From contig NZ_SMKV01000003.1 in assembly GCF_004348445.1 (NCBI RefSeq), positions 186,001-250,000 on the forward strand: 64,000 nt of DNA, read 5' to 3'. The translations under genes were made by a program, and so were the position numbers. This document shows, piece by piece, positions 1 through 7,235 of this stretch. Numbering within the stretch: the first letter of the stretch is position 1; each line of letters starts with the position of its first letter. This DNA is from Saccharopolyspora aridisoli (GTDB lineage Bacteria > Actinomycetota > Actinomycetes > Mycobacteriales > Pseudonocardiaceae). Below the pieces are notes generated by a model, which saw nothing but the letters and a program-made list of their open reading frames with translations, did no database searches and had not been told where the DNA came from.

Positions 1-2
1 CG

Positions 3-371
3 CATCCGCGCGCGAAGTGGCTGATGGTGACCGGACTGGACGGCTTCCGATCCTGCTCGTCGCTCGAGGACGTACTCGCGGACGGCGTCCTAGCGGCAAC
101 GCGGTTGAACGGAGAGGGGCTGGCTCCGGAGCACGGTGCACCGCTGCGCCTGGTCTCCGCCGACCAGTACGGGTACAAGAACGTGAAACAACTCGTAGCG
201 CTCGAATACCGGCTCACCTACGAGCCCGGCTCCGCCGGCTACGAAGAACACCCGCGCGGCAGAGTGGCCCGCGAAGAACGCAGCCGCTTCCTGCCCGGCC
301 CCATCTGGCGCCGCATCTGGGCAGCAGCGCTTCCCATCGCACGCCGCCCGTACCGAACCGCTCAACGGTGA
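3..371 (+). CDS. Molybdopterin-dependent oxidoreductase, C-terminal fragment
   Basis: The window opens inside this gene, so only the last 122 codons are visible. The sequence reads LNGEGLAPEHGAPLRLV followed by YGYKNVKQLVALEY, the usual end of the oxidoreductase molybdopterin-binding domain (sulfite oxidase/YedY type), where the cofactor pocket and the short arm after it lie. A basic tail of about 45 residues follows, with no dimerisation domain, as in many stand-alone actinobacterial members. The substrate cannot be told from this fragment. The stop at 369-371 is 55 nt from the end of the convergent DUF3224 gene. The domain assignment is by motif recognition; the 5' part and any cofactor partner lie outside the window. 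Confidence 0.8.
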   Translation, partial: HPRAKWLMVTGLDGFRSCSSLEDVLADGVLAATRLNGEGLAPEHGAPLRLVSADQYGYKNVKQLVALEYRLTYEPGSAGYEEHPRGRVAREERSRFLPGPIWRRIWAAALPIARRPYRTAQR

Positions 372-426
372 TCGGGCCGCCTCGGAAGGACTAGCGCTGC
401 GGCGGTCGGTTCAGGCCAGATCGCTC

Positions 427-867
427 TCAGGACAGCGTGAAGGTCAGGTTGATGTCGTAGCCGTCGTCGGAGTGGCCTGCGATGGTGACGTCGGCTTCGC
501 CTCGGAGGGTTTCGAGGCCGCCGGTGCCCATGCCCGGGACGACCTGGAGGTGGGCCGAGACCGAGCTCTTGTCCTGGCTGCCGGTGTGCTGGAAGACGCA
601 GGTGCCTTCGTGACCTGCGATGGAGCCTTCGAAGCGTTCGAAGCAGAGGATCGGCGCCGCGTCGGCCTTGTAGGCGATCAGGTAGGTCAAGGTGCTCGCG
701 CCCTCGATCTCCCCGGTGTAGGTGTACTGGACCTCGGCCCGGGTGATGCCCCGGTTCGGGTAGTAGGCGTCGCCGGACTCGGTGCCTTCTCCGTCGATGT
801 CGACGACGAGGTGTTCCGACCACGCGGTGACGTTGAAGCGGGCTGCGGCTTCGTGCTGGTAGGTCAT
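427..867 (-). CDS. DUF3224 domain protein
   Basis: A 146-residue cytosolic protein beginning MTYQHEAAARFNVTAW, with no signal peptide or membrane segment. The alternating hydrophobic and polar pattern and the motif AEVQYTYTGEIEGAS followed by a buried-strand pattern match DUF3224, a small beta-barrel family of unknown function. I chose the ATG at 865-867 over a start 14 codons upstream because homologues begin here and because a -10 box TAGCGT (minus strand, 875-880) sits 7 nt before the ATG, which points to a leaderless transcript. It is divergent from the AraC-type gene at 933, and their two -10 boxes are about 40 bp apart, so the regulator may control this gene (inference). Confidence 0.8.
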   Translation of the reverse strand: MTYQHEAAARFNVTAWSEHLVVDIDGEGTESGDAYYPNRGITRAEVQYTYTGEIEGASTLTYLIAYKADAAPILCFERFEGSIAGHEGTCVFQHTGSQDKSSVSAHLQVVPGMGTGGLETLRGEADVTIAGHSDDGYDINLTFTLS

Positions 868-932
868 GCCAACGACGCTAGGTCGCGTCGTCGCGCCGGT
901 CTTGAACAAACGCGACGGCTTACGCTGAGCCC

Positions 933-1733
933 ATGTCGAAAGCCGGGCGGCCCGAGGCCATCGTTCGCCCGAAGGCGGGGGCGCGGGCGTTCGAGGTGGA
1001 ACGCCTCGAACCGGATCCTGCGCTGGCCGAGTTCGTCGACTACTACTGGCTCGTCCGCTGGACCGTCACCGACCCGCACCGGCAGCAGGTCGTACCGCAG
1101 CCGCGAGTCCACGTCGCGGCGGAGGACGGCAGGCTCTTCGTCCACGGCGTCTCCCGCGAACCGTTCTTCCGGACCCTGACCGGAGTCGGCCACGTGCTCG
1201 GCGCGGCCTTCCACCCCGGCGGGTTCCGGGCGCTGCTGAAGGGCAGCGTCGGAGCGATCTCGGGAACCGTCCGAACCGCCGAGGACGTCCTCGGCCACGA
1301 CGACCGCGCGGCGGCCGAGCGAATCCTGTCCACCAGCGCAACCGCCGAGATCGTTCCGGTCCTCGATGCCTACCTGCTGGCCTGCGAACCCGAACCCGAC
1401 CCCGCCGGCCGCGAAGCGACCGACCTGGTCAACGAGGCTCAACGGCGGTCCGGCATCGTGCGCGCCGAGCAGCTCGCCCAGCACGCTGGGCTGAGCCTGC
1501 GCAGCCTCCAGCGCCTCTTCGCCGATCACGTCGGGATCGGCCCGAAGTGGGTCATCCAGCGCTCCCGCATCCTCGACGCCACCGCGGCCGCCCACTCCGG
1601 CGAACCGGTCGACTGGTCCGAACTCGCCGCTGAGCTCGGCTTCAGCGACCAGGCCCACCTGACCCGCGCCTTCACCCAGGTCGTCGGCACCTCCCCGGCC
1701 ACCTACCGGCGCGACCCCGGCACCGCGGGGTGA
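933..1733 (+). CDS. AraC-family transcriptional regulator
   Basis: A 266-residue DNA-binding regulator. The N-terminal ~150 residues form a ligand-sensing-type domain (PQPRVHVAAE, GAAFHPGGFRALL), as in the AraC subgroup with a DUF6597-like N terminus. The C-terminal ~100 residues carry the double helix-turn-helix: the first around AEQLAQHAGLSLRSLQRLF, the second around WSELAAELGFSDQAHLTRAF, ending with the family signature GTSPATYRR. The ATG lies 6 nt after a -10-like TACGCT (921-926), so it is probably leaderless. It is divergently transcribed from the DUF3224 gene, the usual arrangement for a local regulator and its target. The inducer is unknown. Confidence 0.9.
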   Translation: MSKAGRPEAIVRPKAGARAFEVERLEPDPALAEFVDYYWLVRWTVTDPHRQQVVPQPRVHVAAEDGRLFVHGVSREPFFRTLTGVGHVLGAAFHPGGFRALLKGSVGAISGTVRTAEDVLGHDDRAAAERILSTSATAEIVPVLDAYLLACEPEPDPAGREATDLVNEAQRRSGIVRAEQLAQHAGLSLRSLQRLFADHVGIGPKWVIQRSRILDATAAAHSGEPVDWSELAAELGFSDQAHLTRAFTQVVGTSPATYRRDPGTAG

Positions 1734-2144
1734 GCGCGGGGATTCGGGTGCGGACCGAAGCGAAGTGGCCACGACCGCGGCGGTGGATCGCCACGAGCTG
1801 AGCGCGCTGGCGCATGCCGAGCACCCCGTCGCCGCCCCGATCAGCGACGTCAACGTGCGGAAGTCGGTGCGGCGGGCCCGGGTCGAGTCCGTCCTCGATC
1901 CCGGGTGCGGTGCGGGGGGATGGGTGCTGACGCCGCCGAGGAGCGGCCGAACGGCCTGCGCCGTGGGCGTCTCGAGTGGGCCCTCGACCACCGCGGTGAA
2001 CCGGACGCGGCCGGGGTGGTGGAGGCGGCGCGAAGGCACCGCGACGGGTGGTTGCGCGCTACCGGGGTGCGCTGCTTCGTCACCCTGCTGCTGCGGCGTT
2101 CCGAAGGCCGGTGAACGTCGGTGGCATGTGGGAGTTTCGGAGCC
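1734..2144. other. 410-bp intergenic region with at most a weak small ORF
   Basis: No recognisable gene lies between the AraC-type and DinB-type genes. The only stretch with coding-like third positions is a possible 64-residue ORF on the plus strand at 1920-2114 (starts MGADAAEERPNGLRR), rich in Arg and Ala and matching no family I know. The stretch 1763-1800 contains the GAAGTGGCC word that recurs in hairpins elsewhere in the window, for example at 9222. It may be a decayed gene. Confidence 0.3.
1920..2114 (+). CDS. Possible small protein (weak)
   Basis: A 64-codon ORF with high GC in third positions that ends 30 nt before the DinB-type gene. It reads EWALDHRGEPDAAGVVEA and then a basic tail RCFVTLLLRRSEGR. 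There is no clear ribosome-binding site and no recognised domain. It could be a gene remnant or chance. Only codon composition supports it. Confidence 0.2.
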   Translation: MGADAAEERPNGLRRGRLEWALDHRGEPDAAGVVEAARRHRDGWLRATGVRCFVTLLLRRSEGR

Positions 2145-2714
2145 ATGACCGATGAGAAGGCGGCTCTGCAGCACTACGTCCGAGAAGGCCGGGAGGCCGC
2201 GCTGTGGAAGGTGGAGGGGCTCTCCGAGTACGACCTGCGGCGGCCGATGACGCCGACCGGTACCAACGTGCTGGGCGTGGTCAAGCACTTGGCGACGATG
2301 GAGCTGGGCTACTTCGGGGACGTCTTCGGGCGTCCGTCGGGGATCCCGACGCCGTGGATGGAGCGGGACGCCGAGTTCAACGCCGACCTGTGGGCCGCTG
2401 CGGACGAGTCGAGCGCCTGGGTGCTCGACCTCTACCGCCGCGCCTGCGCGCACGCGGACACCACGATCGACGCCCTGGACCTCGACTCGCGGGGATCGGT
2501 GCCCTGGTGGCCGAGCGGGGGCGTCACGCTGCACCGGATCCTCGTGCACATGATCGAGGAAACCGGCAGGCACGCGGGCCACCTCGACATCGTCCGGGAA
2601 CTCATCGACGGGGCCGTCGGGCGCGGACCGCGCAACGACAACATGACCACCGACGACCAGCAGCAGTGGCGGGATCACCGCGACCGGCTGGAACGGATCG
2701 CCCGGGAAGCCTGA
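2145..2714 (+). CDS. DinB-fold (DUF664-type) protein
   Basis: A 189-residue cytosolic four-helix-bundle protein of the DinB/YfiT-like superfamily. These proteins usually bind a divalent metal through three histidines, and some are thiol transferases (mycothiol- or bacillithiol-dependent). The expected histidines are visible in VVKHLATMELGYFG and in HRILVHMIEETGRHAGHLD near the C terminus. The ATG at 2145 starts MTDEKAALQHYV, as in homologues; a GTG eight codons upstream is in frame but less likely. As mca is also encoded in this window, the cell makes mycothiol, so a mycothiol-dependent role is possible, but nothing here shows the substrate. Confidence 0.85.
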   Translation: MTDEKAALQHYVREGREAALWKVEGLSEYDLRRPMTPTGTNVLGVVKHLATMELGYFGDVFGRPSGIPTPWMERDAEFNADLWAAADESSAWVLDLYRRACAHADTTIDALDLDSRGSVPWWPSGGVTLHRILVHMIEETGRHAGHLDIVRELIDGAVGRGPRNDNMTTDDQQQWRDHRDRLERIAREA

Positions 2715-3027
2715 TCGGCGCGCGAGCTCTGCCGGGATTCGCCGCCTCTTGGCGTGTCGACGCTGGTCGAGGCAAACATGATCAAGGAACGGTGCGGCTT
2801 GCCGCCTGCTACCGAAGATTCGGTAGGGTGAGTCGCAACCAGACCCCCTGACACCAGAGGCGACGTCTGGTCGATGTCGCCCTCCGCGCTTGTTCGTTAC
2901 AGAGCGCGTACGCAGCGCGTATGGTCGCCTACCGCGCGTTGATCGTGATCGATGCCACTCGCGACTGGCGTCACATTAAGGGGGGTAGCTGCAGCGCGGT
3001 CACGGTATGTGGTGCGACCATGAAGTC
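2715..3027. other. Upstream region of ndh with an inverted repeat
   Basis: This roughly 310-bp stretch has no convincing gene. It holds an 8-bp inverted repeat with a 2-nt centre, CTACCGAA-GA-TTCGGTAG (2809-2826), about 200 bp before ndh. The repeat could be a repressor operator or a weak terminator for the DinB-type gene. A purine-rich AAGGGGGG sits at about 2979-2986. No Rex-type site was seen. Confidence 0.35.
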
Positions 3028-4350
3028 ATGGCTGGTAAATCCGATCCCACGCGGATTCTCATCCTCGGCGGCGGTTACGTCGGCATGTACACGGCACTTC
3101 AGCTGCAGAAGAAGCTGGGGCGTCGTGAAGCATCCGTGACGGTCGTCGATCCTCAGCCGCACATGACCTACCAGCCCTTCCTACCGGAAGCGGCCGCGGG
3201 TTCGGTTGAACCCCGCCACGTGGTAGCGCCACTGCGACGAGTGTTGAAGCGGTGCCATGTGATCACCGCATCTGTCACCGAGATCAAGCACGACGACAAG
3301 CTCGTCACGATCGAGAACCCGCAGAGCGGAACCGAGACGCTCGCCTACGACGTGCTCGTCGTGGCGCTGGGCTCGGTTTCCCGGCTGCTGCCGATCCCCG
3401 GCCTCGCCGAGGAAGGCATCGGGCTCAAGACCGTGGGCGAAGCGACGTACCTGCGCAACCACGTGCTGGCCAAGATGGACGCCGCGGCCAACACCGACGA
3501 CGAGGAGCTGCGCAAGCGGCTGCTCACCTTCACGTTCGTCGGTGGCGGATTCGCGGGCGTCGAGGCGCTGGCCGAGCTGGAGGACATGGCCCGTTACGCG
3601 AGCCGTGACTACCCGAACTTGAGCCCCGACGACATGTCCTGGGTGCTCGTCGAAGCCGCTGGCCGGGTGATGCCCGAGGTCAGCGAGAAGATGGGCGTCT
3701 ACGTCGTCAAGGCCCTCGAAGAGCGCGGCATCAAGGTCTACCTGAACACCTTCCTGAAGTCGGTCGAAGGCGGTCACGCGGTCCTGTCCGACGGCACCGA
3801 GTTCGACACCGACACGCTGGTGTGGAACGCGGGTGTGAAGGCCAACCCGGTGGTCAAGAGCAGCGACCTGCCGCTGGACGAGCGAGGCCGTGTCAAGGCT
3901 TCGGCGCACATGCAGGTCGAGGGTCTGCCCGGAGTGTGGGCCGCCGGTGACGTCGCCGCGGTGCCGGACCTGTCCAAGGCCGATGAGGACCCGACCGCGA
4001 CCTGCGCTCCGTCGGCGCAGCACGCGGTCCGCCAAGCCGACCAGCTCGCCAAGAACGTGCTGGCCACGCTGCGCGGCAAGCCGACCAAGGAGTACCGGCA
4101 CGCCTACGCCGGCTCGGTCGCCGGTCTGGGGCTGTACAAGGGTGTCGCGGACGTCTACGGCTTCAAGGCCAAGGGTTTCGTCGCCTGGTTCATGCACCGC
4201 AGCTACCACGTGAGCCGGATGCCCACGTTCAACCGGAAGTTGCGGATCGTCATCGACTGGACGCTGGCCTTCCTGTTCAAGCGGGAAGCCGTGTCCATGG
4301 GTCAGATCGAGAACCCGCGGGCTGCCTTCGAGCGGGCCGCCGCGAGCTGA
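3028..4350 (+). CDS. ndh: Type II NADH:quinone oxidoreductase (NDH-2)
   Basis: A 440-residue peripheral membrane flavoenzyme that passes electrons from NADH to menaquinone without pumping protons. The FAD site is RILILGGGYVGMYTA (glycines at about 14-19), the NADH site is FTFVGGGFAGVEALAE near residue 175, and the second FAD contact is WAAGDVAAVPDL near residue 310. The C-terminal part (GLYKGVADVYGFKAKGF, then YHVSRMPTFNRKLRIVIDW) is the amphipathic membrane anchor seen in actinobacterial NDH-2. I chose ATG 3028 (MAGKSDPTRIL) by homology; an in-frame ATG at 3007 would add seven residues. A perfect hairpin terminator follows the gene. Confidence 0.95.
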   Translation: MAGKSDPTRILILGGGYVGMYTALQLQKKLGRREASVTVVDPQPHMTYQPFLPEAAAGSVEPRHVVAPLRRVLKRCHVITASVTEIKHDDKLVTIENPQSGTETLAYDVLVVALGSVSRLLPIPGLAEEGIGLKTVGEATYLRNHVLAKMDAAANTDDEELRKRLLTFTFVGGGFAGVEALAELEDMARYASRDYPNLSPDDMSWVLVEAAGRVMPEVSEKMGVYVVKALEERGIKVYLNTFLKSVEGGHAVLSDGTEFDTDTLVWNAGVKANPVVKSSDLPLDERGRVKASAHMQVEGLPGVWAAGDVAAVPDLSKADEDPTATCAPSAQHAVRQADQLAKNVLATLRGKPTKEYRHAYAGSVAGLGLYKGVADVYGFKAKGFVAWFMHRSYHVSRMPTFNRKLRIVIDWTLAFLFKREAVSMGQIENPRAAFERAAAS

Positions 4351-4377
4351 CCGCCATACCGAGCCGAATGACACTCA

Positions 4378-4405
4378 GGCCGCGCGTCGACGATGACGCG
4401 CGGCC
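4378..4405 (+). terminator. Hairpin terminator after ndh
   Basis: A perfect 11-bp stem (GGCCGCGCGTC / GACGCGCGGCC) with a 6-nt loop lies 28 nt after the ndh stop. There is no T-run, which is common for actinobacterial terminators. Confidence 0.75.
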
Positions 4406-4480
4406 TCCATGTTCTCAACATCCTCGTCCAAGCGGTGGACAAGGCACCCCGCTATCCTTGACAATCAGTAGCGGGAAATC

Positions 4481-4501
4481 GAAGACCCCCGTGGGGTCTT
4501 C
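4481..4501 (+). promoter_or_regulatory. Leader hairpin before the peptide/ATP-grasp pair
   Basis: A perfect 9-bp stem GAAGACCCC / GGGGTCTTC with a 3-nt loop lies 40 nt upstream of the TTG start of the small peptide gene. A -35-like TTGACA is at 4458-4463 and a -10-like TATCCT at 4453-4458. If transcription starts from the latter, this hairpin sits in the 5' leader and could act as an attenuator or RNA-stability element (inference). Confidence 0.4.
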
Positions 4502-4540
4502 ACCTGAAAGGATGCGTCACATGGGGAAGGAGTGGATCCC

Positions 4541-4660
4541 TTGACGCTCAAAGAACTGGCGGCGATCTTGCGCAGTGGGGAAGCGCAGGACGGCCCGATC
4601 GCGGACTTCGAAGCAGACTACGCCGAAGCGTCGAAGGTGTTCCGGAAGAAGGACGACTGA
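4541..4660 (+). CDS. Small peptide, candidate substrate of the adjacent ATP-grasp ligase
   Basis: A 39-residue ORF starting MTLKELAAILRSGEAQ, then DGPIADFEADYAEAS and KVFRKKDD. AAGGAG (4526-4531) lies 9 nt before the TTG at 4541; an in-frame GTG at 4532 touches the ribosome-binding site and is less likely. The stop is 2 nt before the ATP-grasp gene, so the two are translationally coupled. The N-terminal half looks like a helical leader (LKELAAIL). The C-terminal half is rich in Asp/Glu together with Lys, Ser and Tyr, the residues that graspetide ligases join by ester or amide bonds. I do not recognise the family; the substrate role is inferred from position and composition. It has no signal peptide and no Cys. 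Confidence 0.6.
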   Translation: MTLKELAAILRSGEAQDGPIADFEADYAEASKVFRKKDD

Positions 4661-4662
4661 TC

Positions 4663-5796
4663 ATGAGCGCGGCCGAGGACCGGCCCGCTGACCAGGGGGA
4701 ATGGGCCGAGCCTGAGCTCCGCCCGACGCCGGTGCTGCTGCAACGACAGGACTACTTCGTGCGCGCGCCCGGCACTCCGCTGGACTTCCAGGAACGCATG
4801 TACCAGGCCGGCCTCGTCGAGGAGGAACCCGGCGACCCGGTGCCCTGCGTGCTCGTGCTCTCCCGCGCCAGCGACATGGAGATGAACGAGCTCTCCCTCG
4901 CGCTGGCCGAGCACGACGTCCGCATGGTGCGCATCGACGCGGACCGCTGCCTGGACTTGCCACTGACGGTGCACGCCGATACTCCTCTGATCGAATTCCA
5001 GCGCTGGCTCTTGCGCCCGGTGCTGATCTGGCGGCGACACTTCGACATGACCGCCGTACCCGTTGATCCCGCAACGGTCTACGGGGCCTATGTTCGTGAG
5101 CAGTGGTACGCGGTCGGCAACTGGCTGACCGCGAGGGACGATTGGGATCGGGTGAACACGGGGCCGCACGGGGGAGTGCTCGACCGGCTGACGCAGCTAC
5201 AGGGTGCGGCGTCGGTCGGCCTGCGCGTGCCGCGCACCTCCGTGACCACGATGCCCGGACGCAGCCGCCCCGGTGGCGCGCAGTGCATCGTCAAAGCCGC
5301 AGGTCACCACATGCTTGAACCCGAACCCGGCGCGCTGCGCGGGCTCTTCCCGCAGCCGTTGGACATCCGCCGCACCGGCGGTGAGGTGCGCGAGCCGGCT
5401 CCCGTGCTCGTCCAGCAGTACCTCGACGCCGACGAGGAGCTGCGGGTGTTCGTGGTGGGGGAGCGCGCGATCGGCTTCCGGGTGAGCAAGCTCGACCCGG
5501 CTCAGCTGTGGGTCGACCCCGAATCGGTCGTGGTGGAGCCCGTGGGCGTGCCCGGCGCCCTGGCCGGAAGGTTGCTGCGCCTGTGCGAGCGCTGGCAGCT
5601 GGACGTGGCAGGCTTCGACCTGCTGAGGGTGGGTGACGAGTGGGTGTTCCTGGAGGTCAACGTCAACTGCGACTGGCGTTGGTTCGAGCAGCGCGCCGAC
5701 AGCAAGGACGTCTCGGGCGCGGTGCACGACTGGGTCCGCTCGCGGTTCGACGAGCTGGTGGAATCGGCGGCGGTGGGTGAATGGGGCAGCTGGTGA
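4663..5796 (+). CDS. ATP-grasp peptide ligase, MvdD/graspetide-maturase type
   Basis: A 377-residue cytosolic ATP-grasp protein. Its layout follows the RiPP ATP-grasp ligases: an N-terminal domain with LLRPVLIWRR; the linker VNTGPHGGVLDRLTQLQ and then VGLRVPRTSVTT, matching the E/N-K-L-Q-L-x-A-x-x-x-G-x-x-V-P-x-T pattern of the family; the ATP lysine region IVKAAGHHM; VLVQQYLDADEELRVFVVG; and the metal-binding end FLEVNVNCDWRWFEQ, comparable to the family's LEINPxGQWLW. Such enzymes activate Asp/Glu side chains as acyl phosphates and link them to Ser, Thr or Lys of a peptide. The gene sits 2 nt after a 39-codon peptide gene. No transporter, protease or acetyltransferase is adjacent. A role in some other peptide ligation remains possible. 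Confidence 0.8.
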   Translation: MSAAEDRPADQGEWAEPELRPTPVLLQRQDYFVRAPGTPLDFQERMYQAGLVEEEPGDPVPCVLVLSRASDMEMNELSLALAEHDVRMVRIDADRCLDLPLTVHADTPLIEFQRWLLRPVLIWRRHFDMTAVPVDPATVYGAYVREQWYAVGNWLTARDDWDRVNTGPHGGVLDRLTQLQGAASVGLRVPRTSVTTMPGRSRPGGAQCIVKAAGHHMLEPEPGALRGLFPQPLDIRRTGGEVREPAPVLVQQYLDADEELRVFVVGERAIGFRVSKLDPAQLWVDPESVVVEPVGVPGALAGRLLRLCERWQLDVAGFDLLRVGDEWVFLEVNVNCDWRWFEQRADSKDVSGAVHDWVRSRFDELVESAAVGEWGSW

Positions 5797-5867
5797 CCGG
5801 ATCACGAGGGTGTGGAATCGGCCCGCGCGCGGGAACCTTAGGCGGTTTCGCCGCGTCTTAGTGGCGG

Positions 5868-5885
5868 ACCGGCACACGTGCCGGT
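5868..5885. promoter_or_regulatory. Palindrome just upstream of the tRNA gene
   Basis: ACCGGCAC-AC-GTGCCGGT is an 8-bp inverted repeat ending 10 nt before the tRNA. It may be the 3' hairpin of the ATP-grasp transcript or an element of the tRNA promoter region; a TATCAA follows at 5884-5889. Confidence 0.35.
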
Positions 5886-5895
5886 ATCAAGGCTG

Positions 5896-5969
5896 GCCCC
5901 CGTAGCCCAATTGGCAGAGGCAGACGACTTAAAATCGTCAGAGTGTCGGTTCGAACCCGACCGGGGGCA
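5896..5969 (+). tRNA. tRNA with anticodon UAA (reads UUA, Leu), short variable arm
   Basis: A 74-nt cloverleaf with a perfect 7-bp acceptor stem (GCCCCCG / CGGGGGC), a D arm with A14 and GG in the loop, a 5-bp anticodon stem GACGA / TCGTC with loop CTTAAAA, a variable loop of only 5 nt (AGAGT), and a T arm GTCGG-TTCGAAC-CCGAC. The discriminator is A. CCA is not encoded. The loop gives anticodon UAA, so it should read UUA leucine codons, the codon read by bldA in Streptomyces. Bacterial tRNA-Leu normally has a long class II variable arm of 10 nt or more; this one has the class I shape. Folding is directly visible; the amino acid is inferred from the anticodon and A73. Confidence 0.9.
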
Positions 5970-6213
5970 CTTTTCCAAACTAACGGGTCATCTCTTTTCT
6001 CACCTCCTTCATCCGTGCATTTCGGGCACCTCGTTCGGGTGATCTTCGCAGTTCATCTTGCAGGTGAAGGCTTTTAGTGCTGGATGCGATGGCGTTCCGG
6101 TTTCGGTTCGGTGAACACCCAGCTGCGCTCGACGCTCGGTCAGGACGCGGTGGGGTGGCGATTACCCCGCGGGGGTTTCGCCCTGGCCGGGTCAACAGCG
6201 AGAATGCGCCCTC

Positions 6214-6969
6214 ATGGCCTACGAGCGAGACCCCCGGGCCGGACGGCCGGGACCGGGGCAGCAGGGACCGCAGCAGCCGGGACCGCCGCAGGGCGGTCCT
6301 CAGCAGCCCGGCCCGCCGGGACCACCGCCCGGCGGTCAGCCGGGGCCGCAGCAGGTCCCACCGGGGCAGGTGCCGCCCGGACCGGCCCCGCAGCAGGTGC
6401 CCCCGGGATACCAGCCCGGTCCGCCGGCTCAGCCGCCGATGGGCGGGCAGCCCATGCCGCCCCAGCAGCCGCCGCCGGGCGGCGTGCCCGGTTACCAGCC
6501 GCCGGCGACCAACCCGTACCCGGAGACACGCGTCGACCAGCGCGTCGACGGCTACCGGGACGATCCGTACGCCGACCCCTACGGCTACCGCGACGACCGC
6601 TACGACTACCGCGAGCCCGAGCGCGATCGGTACCGCGACGACTACGACCGCCGCGATCGCGACTACGACCGGCGCGACCGGGACGGGTTCCGCGGGCCCA
6701 GCGCGGACGCCATCGGCCGAACGGTCCAGGTGGTCAGCGCGCTGATCGCGCTTGTGTTCGTGCTGCACATCATCTTCTCGGTCACCGGTGCGAACCAGGA
6801 CAACGACTTCGTCGCCTTCACCTACGGCACCGCGAAGTTCTTCGTGCTCGGCCTCGGCGACGTGTTCACCCCGGGTGACGCGACCATCGGTCTGGTTCTC
6901 AACTACGGGCTGGCCGCGCTGATCTACCTGTTCGCCGGTCGGATCATCGCCCGAGCTCTGCGGAAGTGA
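6214..6969 (+). CDS. Proline-rich membrane protein, two predicted membrane segments
   Basis: A 251-residue protein of unknown function. Residues 1-105 are low-complexity Pro/Gly/Gln repeats (GPQQPGPPQGG, QQVPPGQVPPG). Residues 110-160 are a highly charged Asp/Arg/Tyr segment with repeats of YRDD and DRRDRDYDRRDRD. The last ~85 residues hold two membrane segments (VVSALIALVFVLHIIFSV and IGLVLNYGLAALIYLFAG) around a short loop. The disordered part should lie in the cytosol, with the two helices as a C-terminal anchor. Such proteins are common next to cell-wall and secretion genes in actinomycetes; the following gene is yidC. No domain is recognised. Confidence 0.75.
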   Translation: MAYERDPRAGRPGPGQQGPQQPGPPQGGPQQPGPPGPPPGGQPGPQQVPPGQVPPGPAPQQVPPGYQPGPPAQPPMGGQPMPPQQPPPGGVPGYQPPATNPYPETRVDQRVDGYRDDPYADPYGYRDDRYDYREPERDRYRDDYDRRDRDYDRRDRDGFRGPSADAIGRTVQVVSALIALVFVLHIIFSVTGANQDNDFVAFTYGTAKFFVLGLGDVFTPGDATIGLVLNYGLAALIYLFAGRIIARALRK

Positions 6970-7235
6970 CGCTGGGTTGAACCGGATCCGGCCTGTGCCG
7001 GGTCCGGTATAGCTCATGTCACCTAACCGCGTGACCAGGAAAAACGTTTCGTGATCGGCCTCGGTCGCGGTGGACTGCCAGGGGCGGCAGCCGCCCGGTG
7101 TCCGGGCATGGCACCCTTGAACTGGCCGGATTGCGTTTCCAGACGGGTTCAGCCGCGCACGTACGGCCCGGGTTGCGCCGGAGGGAAACGACGTCGGGCG
7201 CTCGCCCCCAGCGGCCCATGACCAGGAGTAGCTGA

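Noticed and set aside
4521-4544. ATG at 4521 as start of the small peptide
   Set aside because: It is out of frame with the peptide and gives only seven codons; the AAGGAG spacing supports TTG 4541.
5980-7017. Minus-strand frame of about 345 codons over the Pro-rich membrane protein
   Set aside because: The plus-strand gene has a clear start, membrane segments and stop; the minus frame is Arg/Val-rich and featureless.
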